From the NCBI RefSeq assembly GCF_900105065.1, contig NZ_LT629749.1:4278001-4342000 (forward strand): a DNA stretch of 64,000 nt. Reading direction: 5' to 3'. The position numbers were made by a program, and so were the translations under genes. This DNA is from Friedmanniella luteola. Lineage in GTDB: Bacteria; Actinomycetota; Actinomycetes; Propionibacteriales; Propionibacteriaceae. This document shows, piece by piece, positions 29,038 through 38,838 of this stretch (the first letter of the stretch is position 1; each line of letters begins with the position of its first letter). The notes under the pieces were generated by a model, which searched no databases, was not told the DNA's origin, and saw nothing but the letters and a program-made list of their open reading frames with translations.

Positions 29038-31239
29038 ATGACGGTCGTCGCCGTGGTGCTCGCCCTGGCCGTGTCGGTGGTGGGCGTGGTCCTCTTCGCC
29101 CGGGCCGTCGCCTCGATCGTCGGGGTGGTCCGGCTCGGCCGGCCGGTCACCGGGCGTCGGGACGCCCCGGCGGAGCGCTGGCGGCACATGCTGACCGAGA
29201 CGCTGGGCCACACCCGGATGCTGCAGTGGAGCGCCGTGGGGGTGGCCCACTGGTTCGTCTTCGTCGCCTTCGGAGCCCTGTTCTTCACCCTCGTCACGGC
29301 CTACGGCCAGCTGTTCGACCCCCGCTTCGCCCTGCCGCTGATCGGGCACTGGGTGGTCTACGAGTGGGCCAGCGAGGTCATCGCCTGGGCCGGCCTGCTG
29401 GGCATCGGGTACCTGATCGCCGTCCGGGCCCGCTCCCGGCGGCTCGGCCGGGCGTCACGGTTCTTCGGCTCGACCGGCTGGCAGGGCGTCTACGTCGAGC
29501 TCACGATCCTGGGGATCGTCGTCTGCGTGCTGGCGCTGCGTGCGCTCGAGTTCCAGCTGCTGGGTGCGGAGACGAGCCGCTGGCACTTCCCGCTGACCTG
29601 GTTCCTGCTGCCGGCCGGGCTCCCGGCGGCCGGGGTCGCGACCGCCGTCGTCCTCGTCGCCGCGCTCAAGATCGTCATCTCGATGGCCTGGTTCGTCACC
29701 ATCGGGCTGAACACCACGATGGGCGTCGCCTGGCACCGGTTCACCGCCTGGCCCAACATCTGGTTCAAGCGGCGGGCCGACGGCCGCCCGTCGCTGGGCG
29801 CACTGGCCCCCGTCGTCGTCGACGGCGAGCCCCTCGACTTCGCCGAGATCGAGGACCTCGACGAGGACGCGAGCCTCGGCGTCGGCAAGGTCGAGGACTT
29901 CACCTGGAAGGGCCTGCTCGACTTCACCTCGTGCACCGAGTGCGGCCGCTGCCAGTCGCAGTGCCCGGCCTGGCACACCGGCAAGCCGCTCTCCCCCAAG
30001 CTGGTGATCACCGCCCTGCGCGACCACGCCTACGCCAAGGCCCCCTACCTGCAGGCGGCGGAGGAGGCCCGGGCGTCGCTGCCCGCCGCCGTGCTCGCCG
30101 AGGCCGAGCGCCCGCTCGTCGGCCCCATCCAGGTCAGCGACGGCGTGGCCGGGGTGATCGACCCGGACGTGCTGTGGTCCTGCACCAGCTGCGGCGCCTG
30201 CGTGCAGCAGTGCCCCGTCGACATCGAGCACGTGGACCACATCCTCGACCTGCGGCGCCACCAGGTGCTGATGGACGCGGAGTTCCCGAAGGAGCTCAAC
30301 GGCCTGTTCAAGGGCCTGGAGGGCAAGGGCAACCCCTGGAACATGAGCCCGCGCGGTCGGATGGACTGGGCGGGGGACCTGCCGTTCCCCGTGCCGGTGG
30401 TCGGCGAGGACGTGGACGACCTGACCGAGGTCGAGTACCTGTTCTGGGTCGGCTGCGCCGGGGCCTACGAGGACCGCGCGAAGAAGACGACCCGGGCCGT
30501 GGCCGAGCTGCTGCACACGGCGGGCGTGTCCTTCGCGGTGCTCGGCAACGGCGAGACCTGCACCGGGGACCCCGCGCGCCGCGCCGGGAACGAGTTCGTC
30601 TTCCAGCAGCTGGCCCTGGAGAACGTCGAGACCCTCACCGAGGCGCGGGCGACCAAGATCGTGACCAGCTGCGCGCACTGCCTGAACACGCTGAAGAACG
30701 AGTACCCCGAGCTGGGCGTCTCGGCCGAGGTCGTGCACCACACCCAGCTGCTCAACCGGCTGGTCCGCGACGGTCGGCTGACGCCCGTCGCCCCGCCGGC
30801 CGGGTCGGTGGGCGGCCGCACGATCACCTACCACGACCCCTGCTACCTGGGCCGGCACAACCAGGTCTACGACCCGCCGCGCGACCTGCTCGGCTCCATC
30901 CCGGGCGCCACCGTCGCGGAGATGCCGCGGCACGGCTCCCGCTCCTTCTGCTGCGGCGCCGGCGGTGCCCGGATGTGGATGGAGGAGAAGATCGGCACCC
31001 GGATCAACGTCGACCGCACCCAGGAGGCGGTCGCCACGCTGCAGACGGCCGGTGCGGGCACGGGTCCGGCGGCGATCGCCACCGGGTGCCCGTTCTGCCG
31101 CGTGATGCTGTCCGACGGGTTGACCGCCCAGCAGTCCGAGGGCCGGGCCCCGGAGTCGGTCGAGGTCCTCGACGTCGCCCAGCTGCTGCTGGAGTCGGTG
31201 CGCCGCGAGGCCGAGCCCTCGGCGGGTGCCGGGCGCTGA
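29038..31239 (+). CDS. Membrane Fe-S reductase of the heterodisulfide-reductase type (Rv0338c-like)
   Basis: The 733-residue product has an N-terminal membrane part of about six helices (~1-245). Two 4Fe-4S binding motifs follow, CTECGRCQSQCP and CTSCGACVQQCP. Two CCG-type domains come next, with TSCAHCLNTLKNEYPEL, HDPCYLGRHNQ, SFCCGAGGARMWMEE and TGCPFCRVML. This order matches the essential mycobacterial protein Rv0338c and links a membrane quinol site to a cytoplasmic two-electron carrier; its real partner is not settled. ATG at 29038 has GGAGAGG in front. It is a single-gene unit, with a repeat-rich space after it. Confidence 0.9.
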   Translation: MTVVAVVLALAVSVVGVVLFARAVASIVGVVRLGRPVTGRRDAPAERWRHMLTETLGHTRMLQWSAVGVAHWFVFVAFGALFFTLVTAYGQLFDPRFALPLIGHWVVYEWASEVIAWAGLLGIGYLIAVRARSRRLGRASRFFGSTGWQGVYVELTILGIVVCVLALRALEFQLLGAETSRWHFPLTWFLLPAGLPAAGVATAVVLVAALKIVISMAWFVTIGLNTTMGVAWHRFTAWPNIWFKRRADGRPSLGALAPVVVDGEPLDFAEIEDLDEDASLGVGKVEDFTWKGLLDFTSCTECGRCQSQCPAWHTGKPLSPKLVITALRDHAYAKAPYLQAAEEARASLPAAVLAEAERPLVGPIQVSDGVAGVIDPDVLWSCTSCGACVQQCPVDIEHVDHILDLRRHQVLMDAEFPKELNGLFKGLEGKGNPWNMSPRGRMDWAGDLPFPVPVVGEDVDDLTEVEYLFWVGCAGAYEDRAKKTTRAVAELLHTAGVSFAVLGNGETCTGDPARRAGNEFVFQQLALENVETLTEARATKIVTSCAHCLNTLKNEYPELGVSAEVVHHTQLLNRLVRDGRLTPVAPPAGSVGGRTITYHDPCYLGRHNQVYDPPRDLLGSIPGATVAEMPRHGSRSFCCGAGGARMWMEEKIGTRINVDRTQEAVATLQTAGAGTGPAAIATGCPFCRVMLSDGLTAQQSEGRAPESVEVLDVAQLLLESVRREAEPSAGAGR

Positions 31240-31312
31240 GTCCGTCCGGCCGGGGCGCGGCGCCGTCGGGCCGCGGGCTGAGTCCGCCGGGCAGGCGCTG
31301 AGTCCGCCGGGC
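31233..31312 (+). repeat. Three copies of a GCTGAGTCCG repeat
   Basis: CTGAGTCCG followed by a CCGGGC-like tail occurs at 31236, 31278 and 31299. The first copy includes the reductase stop codon; the last two are 21 bp apart. Function unknown. Confidence 0.6.
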
Positions 31313-31356
31313 CCAGCACCCCGGATGCCCTCCTCGGCTGCGCCGAGGTCTGCCCG

Positions 31357-31430
31357 CCACTTCACACCCCTGCGGTGGTCGGCGCACCCTCGGCACGGGG
31401 TGTGAAGTGCACCGCAGGGGTGTGAAGTGG
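31357..31430. repeat. 21-bp perfect inverted repeat with a third partial arm
   Basis: 31357-31377 is the exact reverse complement of 31410-31430, and GGGGTGTGAAGTG of the right arm recurs at 31397-31409 immediately before it. The element fills the convergent space between the Fe-S reductase and dcd genes and could end transcription in both directions. Confidence 0.65.
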
Positions 31431-31463
31431 GGGACCCCCGAGGGCCGGGGGGTGCGGCGGCCG

Positions 31464-32033
31464 TCAGAAGCGCTGGAAGTTCAGGTGGGAGCGGCTGGGC
31501 GTCGGGCCGCGCTGGTTCTGGTAGCGGGAGCCGTACTCGGACGAGCCGTAGGGCAGCTCGGCGGGCGAGGTGAGCCGGAAGAAGCAGAACTGGCCGATCT
31601 TCATGCCCGGCCAGAGCTTGATCGGCAGGGTCGCGACGTTGGAGAGCTCCAGCGTCACGTGGCCGCTGAAGCCCGGGTCGATGAAGCCGGCGGTGGCGTG
31701 GGTGAGCAGGCCCAGCCGGCCGAGGGAGGACTTGCCCTCCACCCGGGCGGCGACGTCGTCGGGCAGGGTCACCACCTCGAAGACCGACCCGAGGGCGAAC
31801 TCACCGGGGTGCAGGATGAACGGCTCCCCCGGCTCCGGCTCGACGGCCCGGGTGAGCTCCGGCTGCTCCTCCGCCGGGTCGATGTGCGGGTAGCGGTGGT
31901 TCTCGAAGACGCGGAAGTAGCGGTCCAGCCGCACGTCGATGCTGGACGGCTGGACCAGGGCGGGGTCGTAGGGGTCGAGGCCGATGCGGCCCGCGGCGAC
32001 CTCGGCCCGGATGTCGCGGTCGGAGAGCAGCAT
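31464..32033 (-). CDS. dcd: dCTP deaminase (probably dUMP-forming)
   Basis: The 189-residue product has [36 protein letters not shown], the catalytic region [17 protein letters not shown] (with the family Glu) and the C-terminal [18 protein letters not shown]. It deaminates dCTP for dTTP supply; close actinobacterial relatives such as the M. tuberculosis enzyme also cut dUTP to dUMP in the same site, which I infer here. ATG at 32033 lies 7 bases after TAGGGT, so the transcript is probably leaderless. Confidence 0.95.
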   Translation of the reverse strand: MLLSDRDIRAEVAAGRIGLDPYDPALVQPSSIDVRLDRYFRVFENHRYPHIDPAEEQPELTRAVEPEPGEPFILHPGEFALGSVFEVVTLPDDVAARVEGKSSLGRLGLLTHATAGFIDPGFSGHVTLELSNVATLPIKLWPGMKIGQFCFFRLTSPAELPYGSSEYGSRYQNQRGPTPSRSHLNFQRF

Positions 32034-32040
32034 GGCCGCG

Positions 32041-32046
32041 ACCCTA
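32041..32046 (-). promoter_or_regulatory. -10 box, leaderless promoter of dcd
   Basis: TAGGGT on the minus strand ends 7 bases before the ATG at 32033. Confidence 0.55.
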
Positions 32047-32064
32047 CCGGGACCGGCCCGGGGC

Positions 32065-33159
<1,095 letters not shown>

Positions 33160-33231
33160 GCTCGGTGCTCCTTCGGTGGTCGGTCTGCGCCTGCTGCGCC
33201 GTCCGGGATCCAGGGTTGTTCGGAGCCGACG

Positions 33232-34539
33232 CTACCGGGGGTCGGTCACCGTCACCGAGACCCCCTCGGCCAGCTCGAGCACGTAGCCCGCCAGCACGGG
33301 CACGGCCTGGCCCGGCGGCAGGGTGCGGCGGCGGCCGCCCGCCGGGTCGAGCAGCATCGTGCCGTTGGTGGAGTGGAGGTCCGTGACGGTGACCTGCCAG
33401 CCCTCGACCGCGACCTCCAGGTGGGTGCGGCTGATGTCGTGGGCCGGGCTGGGCACGGTCAGCAACCGGACCGGCCCGGACCCCCGTCCGGCCGGGGCAC
33501 GGCCGACGAGGACCGTGCGGTCGACCGCGGCCTCGGTCCCGTCGCTGGCGCGCAGGACGGCCAGCACGGGCTGGGCCACCACCCGGACCCGCTGGTCGCT
33601 CACCGTCACCCCGCAGTCGCGGCAGCGCAGCTCCCCCGGAGGGTTCGGGTGACCGTGCGGGCAGAGGACGGCCCGGACGGTCGGCCCCGCCGGCGGCACC
33701 TCGGGCGACGCCGGGTCACGGTCCACGGCCGCCGGCGGCAGCTGGACGAGCTCGGTGTCGGCGTTCTCGAGCGCGGCCCGGGCCGGGTCCACGGCCGCCG
33801 GCGGCGCGGCGGGCCCCGGCGGTCGCCGGTCGGGCAGCACCTGCGTCGGCTCGACGCCGGCGGGGAGCGCCTCCAGGTCCTCCGGGACGGTCTCCGCCTC
33901 GTCCGCACGCGCCTCCTGGGCCGCCCGCGTCCGGCTGGTCGGCTCGACCCGTTCCGGCCCGGCCGGGTCCTCCCCGCCCTCGCGGCCCTGGCCGTGCACC
34001 GGGGACTCCCCGCGCTCCCGGTCCCCGCCGTGCTCCCGCTCGTCGTCGAGCTGCGGCGAGCCCACCAGCGCGCCGGCGCGAGCGTCGAGCAGCACGGCCG
34101 AGGCCCGGACCGCGCCCACCACCAGCGGCAGCCGCAGCACCTCGGGCCCCGCCGGCCCACCCTCGTCGGTCCGGACGAGCACGGCGCCCAGCTGCCCGAG
34201 GCCCACCTCGCTCCACGTCTGGATGCCCTCGCCGCTGGCCACGACCCGGCCGTCGGCCGGGTCGACCACGGTGACGGCCCCCCGCACCAGGGAGCGCATG
34301 CCGTGCTCAGCGGTCCAGAAGAGGGCGCCGAAGCTCGGCATGGTGTCCAGGCCGTAGCCCGCGAGCCGCCGGGCGAGGTCCACCAGGGACGACGACGCCA
34401 GCACCTGCTGCCACAGCTCCTCGACCAGGGGCGTCCAGCCCTCACCGGGCGGCTCGACGACCACCAGCGAGGTGGGCCCGGAGAGCACCAACCAGTCCCC
34501 GGGCGTGTAGGTCGCCCGCCACGCCCCCACGGCCCTCAT
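33232..34539 (-). CDS. FHA-domain protein with zinc ribbon
   Basis: The 435-residue product has an N-terminal ~160-residue domain of unknown type (YTPGDWLVLSGPTSLVVVEPP, MPSFGALFWTAEHGMRSLVRGAVTVV). A long acidic, low-complexity linker rich in Glu, Pro and Ala follows at ~180-285. A zinc ribbon near 290 (CPHGHPNPPGELRCRDCG) precedes a C-terminal FHA domain (VLVGRAPAG, DISRTHLEVAVEG, LHSTNGTMLLD). The N-terminal domain resembles those of FHA proteins in actinobacterial secretion-like loci. ATG at 34539 is the first Met. It probably shares an operon with the RDD-FHA gene. Its function is unknown. Confidence 0.85.
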   Translation of the reverse strand: MRAVGAWRATYTPGDWLVLSGPTSLVVVEPPGEGWTPLVEELWQQVLASSSLVDLARRLAGYGLDTMPSFGALFWTAEHGMRSLVRGAVTVVDPADGRVVASGEGIQTWSEVGLGQLGAVLVRTDEGGPAGPEVLRLPLVVGAVRASAVLLDARAGALVGSPQLDDEREHGGDRERGESPVHGQGREGGEDPAGPERVEPTSRTRAAQEARADEAETVPEDLEALPAGVEPTQVLPDRRPPGPAAPPAAVDPARAALENADTELVQLPPAAVDRDPASPEVPPAGPTVRAVLCPHGHPNPPGELRCRDCGVTVSDQRVRVVAQPVLAVLRASDGTEAAVDRTVLVGRAPAGRGSGPVRLLTVPSPAHDISRTHLEVAVEGWQVTVTDLHSTNGTMLLDPAGGRRRTLPPGQAVPVLAGYVLELAEGVSVTVTDPR

Positions 34540-34680
34540 CGCCCACCCACGGTCATCGGCCTCTTCCTCGCGCTGCGACCGGGTCCCGGGCGGGACGCCG
34601 GCAGGCGCCCATTCTCCACCGGGCCCGCGGCGTCCGCAGCCGAGTCGACCGCCGATGAGGGGGCCGGTGGCCGTCGCGGG

Positions 34681-35526
34681 TCAGGCGGCGACGGTGCGCT
34701 GGTCCTCGGCCTCGAGCCGGGCGTTGAACTCGCGCTTGCCGGCCTGCCAGCCGTCCTCGGTCTGCCCGGTCCGCCAGTAACCGGACATGGAGACCCGCTG
34801 CCGGTTGAAGTCGAGGTCGGTGAACAGGTAGCGGCGCAGTCGGCGGATCATCTCGGCGTTGCCGTGCACGAACGCCTGCACGTCCCCCGCCGGTACCCCG
34901 GCGGCCCGGACGGCGTCGGCCAGCGGCTCGCCGTAGGGCCGGCCCGCGCGGTGCACCCAGGTGACGTGCACGTCGGGGCTCGCGCTGAGCGCCAGCTCGT
35001 CGTCGGGTCCTTCGACCTCGAGGAACACGGAGGCGCGCGCGGTGTCGCCGAGCCGGTCCAGCGCGGCCGCGATGGCCGGGAGGGCGGCCTCGTCGCCGAC
35101 CAGCAGGTGGCGGTCCGCCGCGGGGTCGGGCGCGTAGCCACCGCCCGGTCCGAAGAAGCCGATCCGCATCCCGGGCGCCGCGCTCGCCGCCCACGGGCCG
35201 GCCAGGCCCTCGTCGCCGTGCACGACGAAGTCGATCGTCATCTCGTTGCGCACCGCGTCGTAGGCGCGGACGGTGTAGGTGCGGGTGACCGGCCAGCGGT
35301 GGGCCGGCTCGGTGGCCTTGAGGCCGTCCGGGTCGAAGGGCCAGCGGTAGTCGCAGCCGTGCGGGGCGAAGAGGATCTTCAGGTAGTGGTCGGTGCAGGG
35401 CAGCTGCTGCAGGCACACCAGGTCCGGGCCGGTGAAGACCACGCGCCGCATCGACGGCGTCAGCCAGGACGCCCGCACCACCTCGGCGGTGCGGGGGGTG
35501 CGCTTGCGCTGGCCAGCCTGGCTCAT
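34681..35526 (-). CDS. Siderophore-interacting protein (FAD-dependent ferric-siderophore reductase)
   Basis: The 281-residue product has the ViuB/SIP layout: FAD domain VVRASWLTPSMRRVVFTGPDL, TRTYTVRAYDAVRNEMTIDFVVHG and GPGGGYAPDP, then a NAD(P)H-type domain with LLVGDEAALPAIAAAL, and the C-terminal SMSGYWRTGQTEDGW signature. It reduces iron in imported ferric-siderophores to release it in the cytoplasm. ATG at 35526 has GAGG upstream. A DtxR/IdeR-like box lies 38 bp upstream in the divergent spacer, so iron repression is expected. No siderophore transport genes are nearby. Confidence 0.93.
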   Translation of the reverse strand: MSQAGQRKRTPRTAEVVRASWLTPSMRRVVFTGPDLVCLQQLPCTDHYLKILFAPHGCDYRWPFDPDGLKATEPAHRWPVTRTYTVRAYDAVRNEMTIDFVVHGDEGLAGPWAASAAPGMRIGFFGPGGGYAPDPAADRHLLVGDEAALPAIAAALDRLGDTARASVFLEVEGPDDELALSASPDVHVTWVHRAGRPYGEPLADAVRAAGVPAGDVQAFVHGNAEMIRRLRRYLFTDLDFNRQRVSMSGYWRTGQTEDGWQAGKREFNARLEAEDQRTVAA

Positions 35527-35563
35527 GGGGGTCCTCACAACAGGTCTTCGGAGCGGTCGCCAC

Positions 35564-35582
35564 TAAGGGTAGCCTCGCCTGC
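35564..35582. promoter_or_regulatory. DtxR/IdeR-like iron box
   Basis: The 19 bp TAAGGGTAGCCTCGCCTGC match 13 of 19 positions of the DtxR consensus TTAGGTTAGCCTAACCTAA, including the core TAGCCT. It lies between the siderophore-interacting protein gene (minus) and the methyltransferase gene (plus). Confidence 0.7.
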
Positions 35583-35612
35583 CTTCGACCGGAAGCGGGG
35601 GAGGATGGCCTC

Positions 35613-36674
35613 GTGGAAGCGCTCGGGGACCCGGTGGACGGCATCCTGCTCCGGGAGACGGAGGCGCTGCCGCCTGCGCCCGGAGCGGTCGTGGTGCTCG
35701 AGGACCAGTCCGGAGCGCTCACGGCGGGCGTGGCCGCCCTCCGACCCGGGGTGCCGGTGCGGGCGCTGGTCGACTCCTGGACCGACCAGCAGGTCGTCGC
35801 CGCAGCCGTCACCGGTGTGCCGCAGGTCACCCTGCTGGACGATCTCGGCCCCGAGCTGCTGGGTGGCGCCGTGCTGGTGGTGATGCGGCTGCCCAAGGGG
35901 TTGGCCGCCCTGGACGCGGCCGCCGAGGCCGTCGCGCGGTGGGCCGATCCGGCCGTGGTGCTGCTGGCGGGCGGCCGGGTGAAGCACATGAGCCGCGGCA
36001 TGAACGACGTGCTGGCCCGGCACTTCGGTGCCGTCCGGGCCAGCCTCGGGGCGCAGAAGTCGCGGGTCCTCGTCGCCCGTGAACCCCGGCCGGCCACCAC
36101 GAGCCGCTACCCGCTGGCCGGCTTCGACGCCGACCTCGGGCTGCAGGTCCGCGCCCACGGCGGCGCCTTCGCCGGACCCGCCGTGGACCTCGGCACCCGC
36201 TCCCTGATCGGCTTCGCCGGCTCCTTCCCGGCAGACGCGCGCCGGGTCGTCGACCTCGGCTGCGGGACCGGCCTGCTGGCCGTCACCGCCGCCCGGACGC
36301 TGCCGGGTGCCACCGTGCTGGCCCTCGACGCGTCCCGGGCGGCGGTCCTGTCGGCGGCCGCGACGGCGGAGGCCAACGGCGTCGCCGACCGCGTCGAGGT
36401 GCGGCGGACGCACCTGGCGGGCGGCGTGCCCGACGGCAGCGTCGACCTGGTGCTCTGCAACCCGCCCTTCCACCGCGGCAACAGCCGGGACAGCGCCGTC
36501 GCCTTCGAGCTGCTGGCCGACGCCGCCCGGGTGCTGCGGCCGGGCGGGGAGCTGTGGACCGTCTACAACTCCCACCTGCCGTACCTGCGGACGCTGCGCC
36601 GGCTGGTCGGCTCCACCGCCGTCGTGGGGCAGAACACCGGCTTCACCGTCACCCGGTCGGTGCGCAGCGCCTAG
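35613..36674 (+). CDS. rRNA guanine methyltransferase-like protein (RsmC/RlmG family)
   Basis: The 353-residue product has a degenerate N-terminal Rossmann-like half (~1-165), as in RsmC/RlmG, and a C-terminal SAM-dependent catalytic half with VVDLGCGTGLLAVTAAR, VLALDAS, the signature LCNPPFHRG and VLRPGGELWTVYNSHLPY. The NPPF motif marks N-methylation of a nucleobase, so m2G on 16S or 23S rRNA is likely. GTG at 35613 has GAGGAT 6 bases upstream, which might be the -10 of a leaderless mRNA. It diverges from the siderophore gene. Confidence 0.88.
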   Translation: MEALGDPVDGILLRETEALPPAPGAVVVLEDQSGALTAGVAALRPGVPVRALVDSWTDQQVVAAAVTGVPQVTLLDDLGPELLGGAVLVVMRLPKGLAALDAAAEAVARWADPAVVLLAGGRVKHMSRGMNDVLARHFGAVRASLGAQKSRVLVAREPRPATTSRYPLAGFDADLGLQVRAHGGAFAGPAVDLGTRSLIGFAGSFPADARRVVDLGCGTGLLAVTAARTLPGATVLALDASRAAVLSAAATAEANGVADRVEVRRTHLAGGVPDGSVDLVLCNPPFHRGNSRDSAVAFELLADAARVLRPGGELWTVYNSHLPYLRTLRRLVGSTAVVGQNTGFTVTRSVRSA

Positions 36675-36689
36675 CCGCGGGCACCCGGT

Positions 36690-38837
36690 TCAGGGCGCGA
36701 CGAGCGGCGGGTGCAGGTCCGCCATCCGGAACTGCTGCCGACGCCGGACGGTGACCACGACCAGGCCCAGCGCGGCGACCGCCACCACGAGCAGCACCAC
36801 CGCGTCGCGCACCAGGTGCACGGTCTGCCCGCCCGAGATCGTCACCCGGAAGGCGTCGACGAGGTAGGTCATGGGCAGGAACGGGTGGATCGCCGCGAAG
36901 AACCCGGGCAGCAGCGCCGGCGGGTAGGTGCCGCCGGCCGCCGAGAGCTGCAGGATCAGCAGCACCAGGAGCAGGCTCGAGCCGGGCGTGCCGAGCGCCG
37001 TCCGCAGCAGGTGGGCGATGGCGGAGAAGCAGACCGCCGCCAGGGTGACCACCCCCATCACGAGCACCGGGTGCACGGGGTGCAGGCCCAGGGTCGCCCA
37101 GACCACCCCGACCATCAGCCAGCCGGCCGCGACGGCGATGGCCCCGATGGGCAGCCAGGCGGTCAAGGCCAGCCGCAGCGCCCCGGCCCGCCCGGCCAGG
37201 GCCCGTCCCGAGATCGGACGGACGACGAGGAAGACGGAGATGCCGAAGACCCACAGCGCGATCGAGAAGAACAGCGGGGCCAGCCCGCGGCCGTAGACGC
37301 CCGCCGGGTGGTCGACGACCGTCGTCACGTCCGCCGGGGAGGACAGCACCTGGACCGCCTGCTCCTGCTCGTCGGCGCTCAGCCGGGGGATCCGTGCGGC
37401 CCCGGCGTCCAGCCGGTCCGCCAGGGTGCCGGCCCCGGCGCGCAGCGTGGTCAGCCCCGCGCGGAGGTCGCCGGCGCCCGTGCTCAGCGCGTCGACGCCG
37501 GTGCTCAGCCGGTCGGCGCCCGCGGCCAGACTGGTGGCGCCGTCGGCCGCCGTGCCGACGCCGGCGCTCAGCCGGTCGGCACCCCCGGCGGCGCGGTGGA
37601 TCCCGCCGTTGAGCTGCCGGGCGCCCTCGGCCACCGCCGCCGCCCCGGTGTCGAGGGCCTCGAGGTCCCGGCGCGCGTCGGCGATCTTGGCGTCGAGGTC
37701 GCCACCGGCCTGCACCTGCGCGTTGACCCGGCTGATGCGGTCGGCGCCGGTCCGCACGTCGGCGGCGATGTCGTCGGCCCGGCGGGCGGCGGCGTCGACC
37801 CGCGTCTGCGCGCGCTGGAAGGCCGGGCTGTCCGCGATCTCGGGGTGCTGCTGCTGCAGGGCGTCGAGCTGGTCGGACGCCGTGGCCAGGTCGCTGCCGA
37901 TCGAGGAGCTGCGTCCGGCCGCCCGCTGGGCGATGGTGTCGAGCCGGCCGGAGACGGCCCTGGCGTCGGCCTCGACGCCGGGCAGGGCGTCCTGGGCCGC
38001 CTTCAGCGCCGGCTGCACCCGGTCGTCCAGCTCGCGGTTGCCGGCCGCCACCCGGGCGGCGCCCGTGCTCAACCGGGCGGAGCTGCTGTCGAGGGTGTCC
38101 AGGCCCGTGGCGAGCTCTCGCGCGCCCGTCCGCGCCGCGCCCAGGCCGGTGGCCAGGCTGTCGGCGCCAGTGCCCAGCTGGTCGGCCCCGCCGGCCGCCG
38201 CCCCGGCACCGGTGGCCAGCCGGCCCGCGCCGGTCCGGGCCGAGCCGAGGCCGTCGTGCAGCCGGTCGGCACCCCGGGCGGCGTCGACGAGCCCGGAGCG
38301 GATGGTGGCGAGGTTGGCGAAGACCGCCTCGAAGTAGCTGGCGACGGCGGACTCGTCCACCGAGCGCGCGATCGTGTTCTCGGCGCTGTTGGTCAGGCTG
38401 CCGATGACGAACCCGTTGGCGTCGTCGCGCTGCAGCATGACCTGGGCCCGCTGGGGGTCGTCGCCCTGCCCGCTGACGAGGTCGGCGGAGAAGTCGGCGG
38501 GCACGTGGACCACCAGGTAGTAGTCGCCGGCGCGCAGGCCGCGCTCGGCCTCCGCGGCGTCGACGTCGCGCCAGTCGAAGGAGTTCCGGGCGTGCAGGCT
38601 GGCCACGAAGTCCGCGCCCGCGTGCACGGTCCGGCCGTTGATCGTCGCCGGCTGGTCGTCGTCGACGACGGCCACCGGGAGGTGGTGGAGCCGGCCGTAC
38701 GGGTCCCAGTTGGCGGTCAGGTACACCGCGCCGTAGAGGAGCGGGATGACCAGGACGAAGACGAGGGCGGTCTTGGCCAGGCGGCCGCGGAACCTCCGCA
38801 GCTCGAAGTGGGCGAGGCGGGCGGCGGGGACGCGCAT
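36690..38837 (-). CDS. YhgE/Pip-family membrane protein
   Basis: The 715-residue product has an N-terminal helix (LAKTALVFVLVIPLLYGAVYL) and an extracellular YhgE domain (WDPYGRLHHLPVAVVDDDQPA, DYYLVVHVPADFSADLVSG). A very long coiled, repeat-rich region (~180-510) has many GAxxLxxG units (GADRLHDG, GADQLGTG, GADSLATG). Five or six C-terminal helices of ABC-2 permease type end the protein. Pip relatives are phage receptors or accessory envelope/secretion proteins. ATG at 38837 lies one base after the stop of the ATPase gene. With that gene and the TetR gene it forms one minus-strand operon. Confidence 0.88.
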   Translation of the reverse strand: MRVPAARLAHFELRRFRGRLAKTALVFVLVIPLLYGAVYLTANWDPYGRLHHLPVAVVDDDQPATINGRTVHAGADFVASLHARNSFDWRDVDAAEAERGLRAGDYYLVVHVPADFSADLVSGQGDDPQRAQVMLQRDDANGFVIGSLTNSAENTIARSVDESAVASYFEAVFANLATIRSGLVDAARGADRLHDGLGSARTGAGRLATGAGAAAGGADQLGTGADSLATGLGAARTGARELATGLDTLDSSSARLSTGAARVAAGNRELDDRVQPALKAAQDALPGVEADARAVSGRLDTIAQRAAGRSSSIGSDLATASDQLDALQQQHPEIADSPAFQRAQTRVDAAARRADDIAADVRTGADRISRVNAQVQAGGDLDAKIADARRDLEALDTGAAAVAEGARQLNGGIHRAAGGADRLSAGVGTAADGATSLAAGADRLSTGVDALSTGAGDLRAGLTTLRAGAGTLADRLDAGAARIPRLSADEQEQAVQVLSSPADVTTVVDHPAGVYGRGLAPLFFSIALWVFGISVFLVVRPISGRALAGRAGALRLALTAWLPIGAIAVAAGWLMVGVVWATLGLHPVHPVLVMGVVTLAAVCFSAIAHLLRTALGTPGSSLLLVLLILQLSAAGGTYPPALLPGFFAAIHPFLPMTYLVDAFRVTISGGQTVHLVRDAVVLLVVAVAALGLVVVTVRRRQQFRMADLHPPLVAP

Positions 38838-38838
38838 G

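Noticed and set aside
31240-31463. A CRISPR array.
   Set aside because: There are only three short direct repeats with unequal spacing, and no cas genes are in the window.
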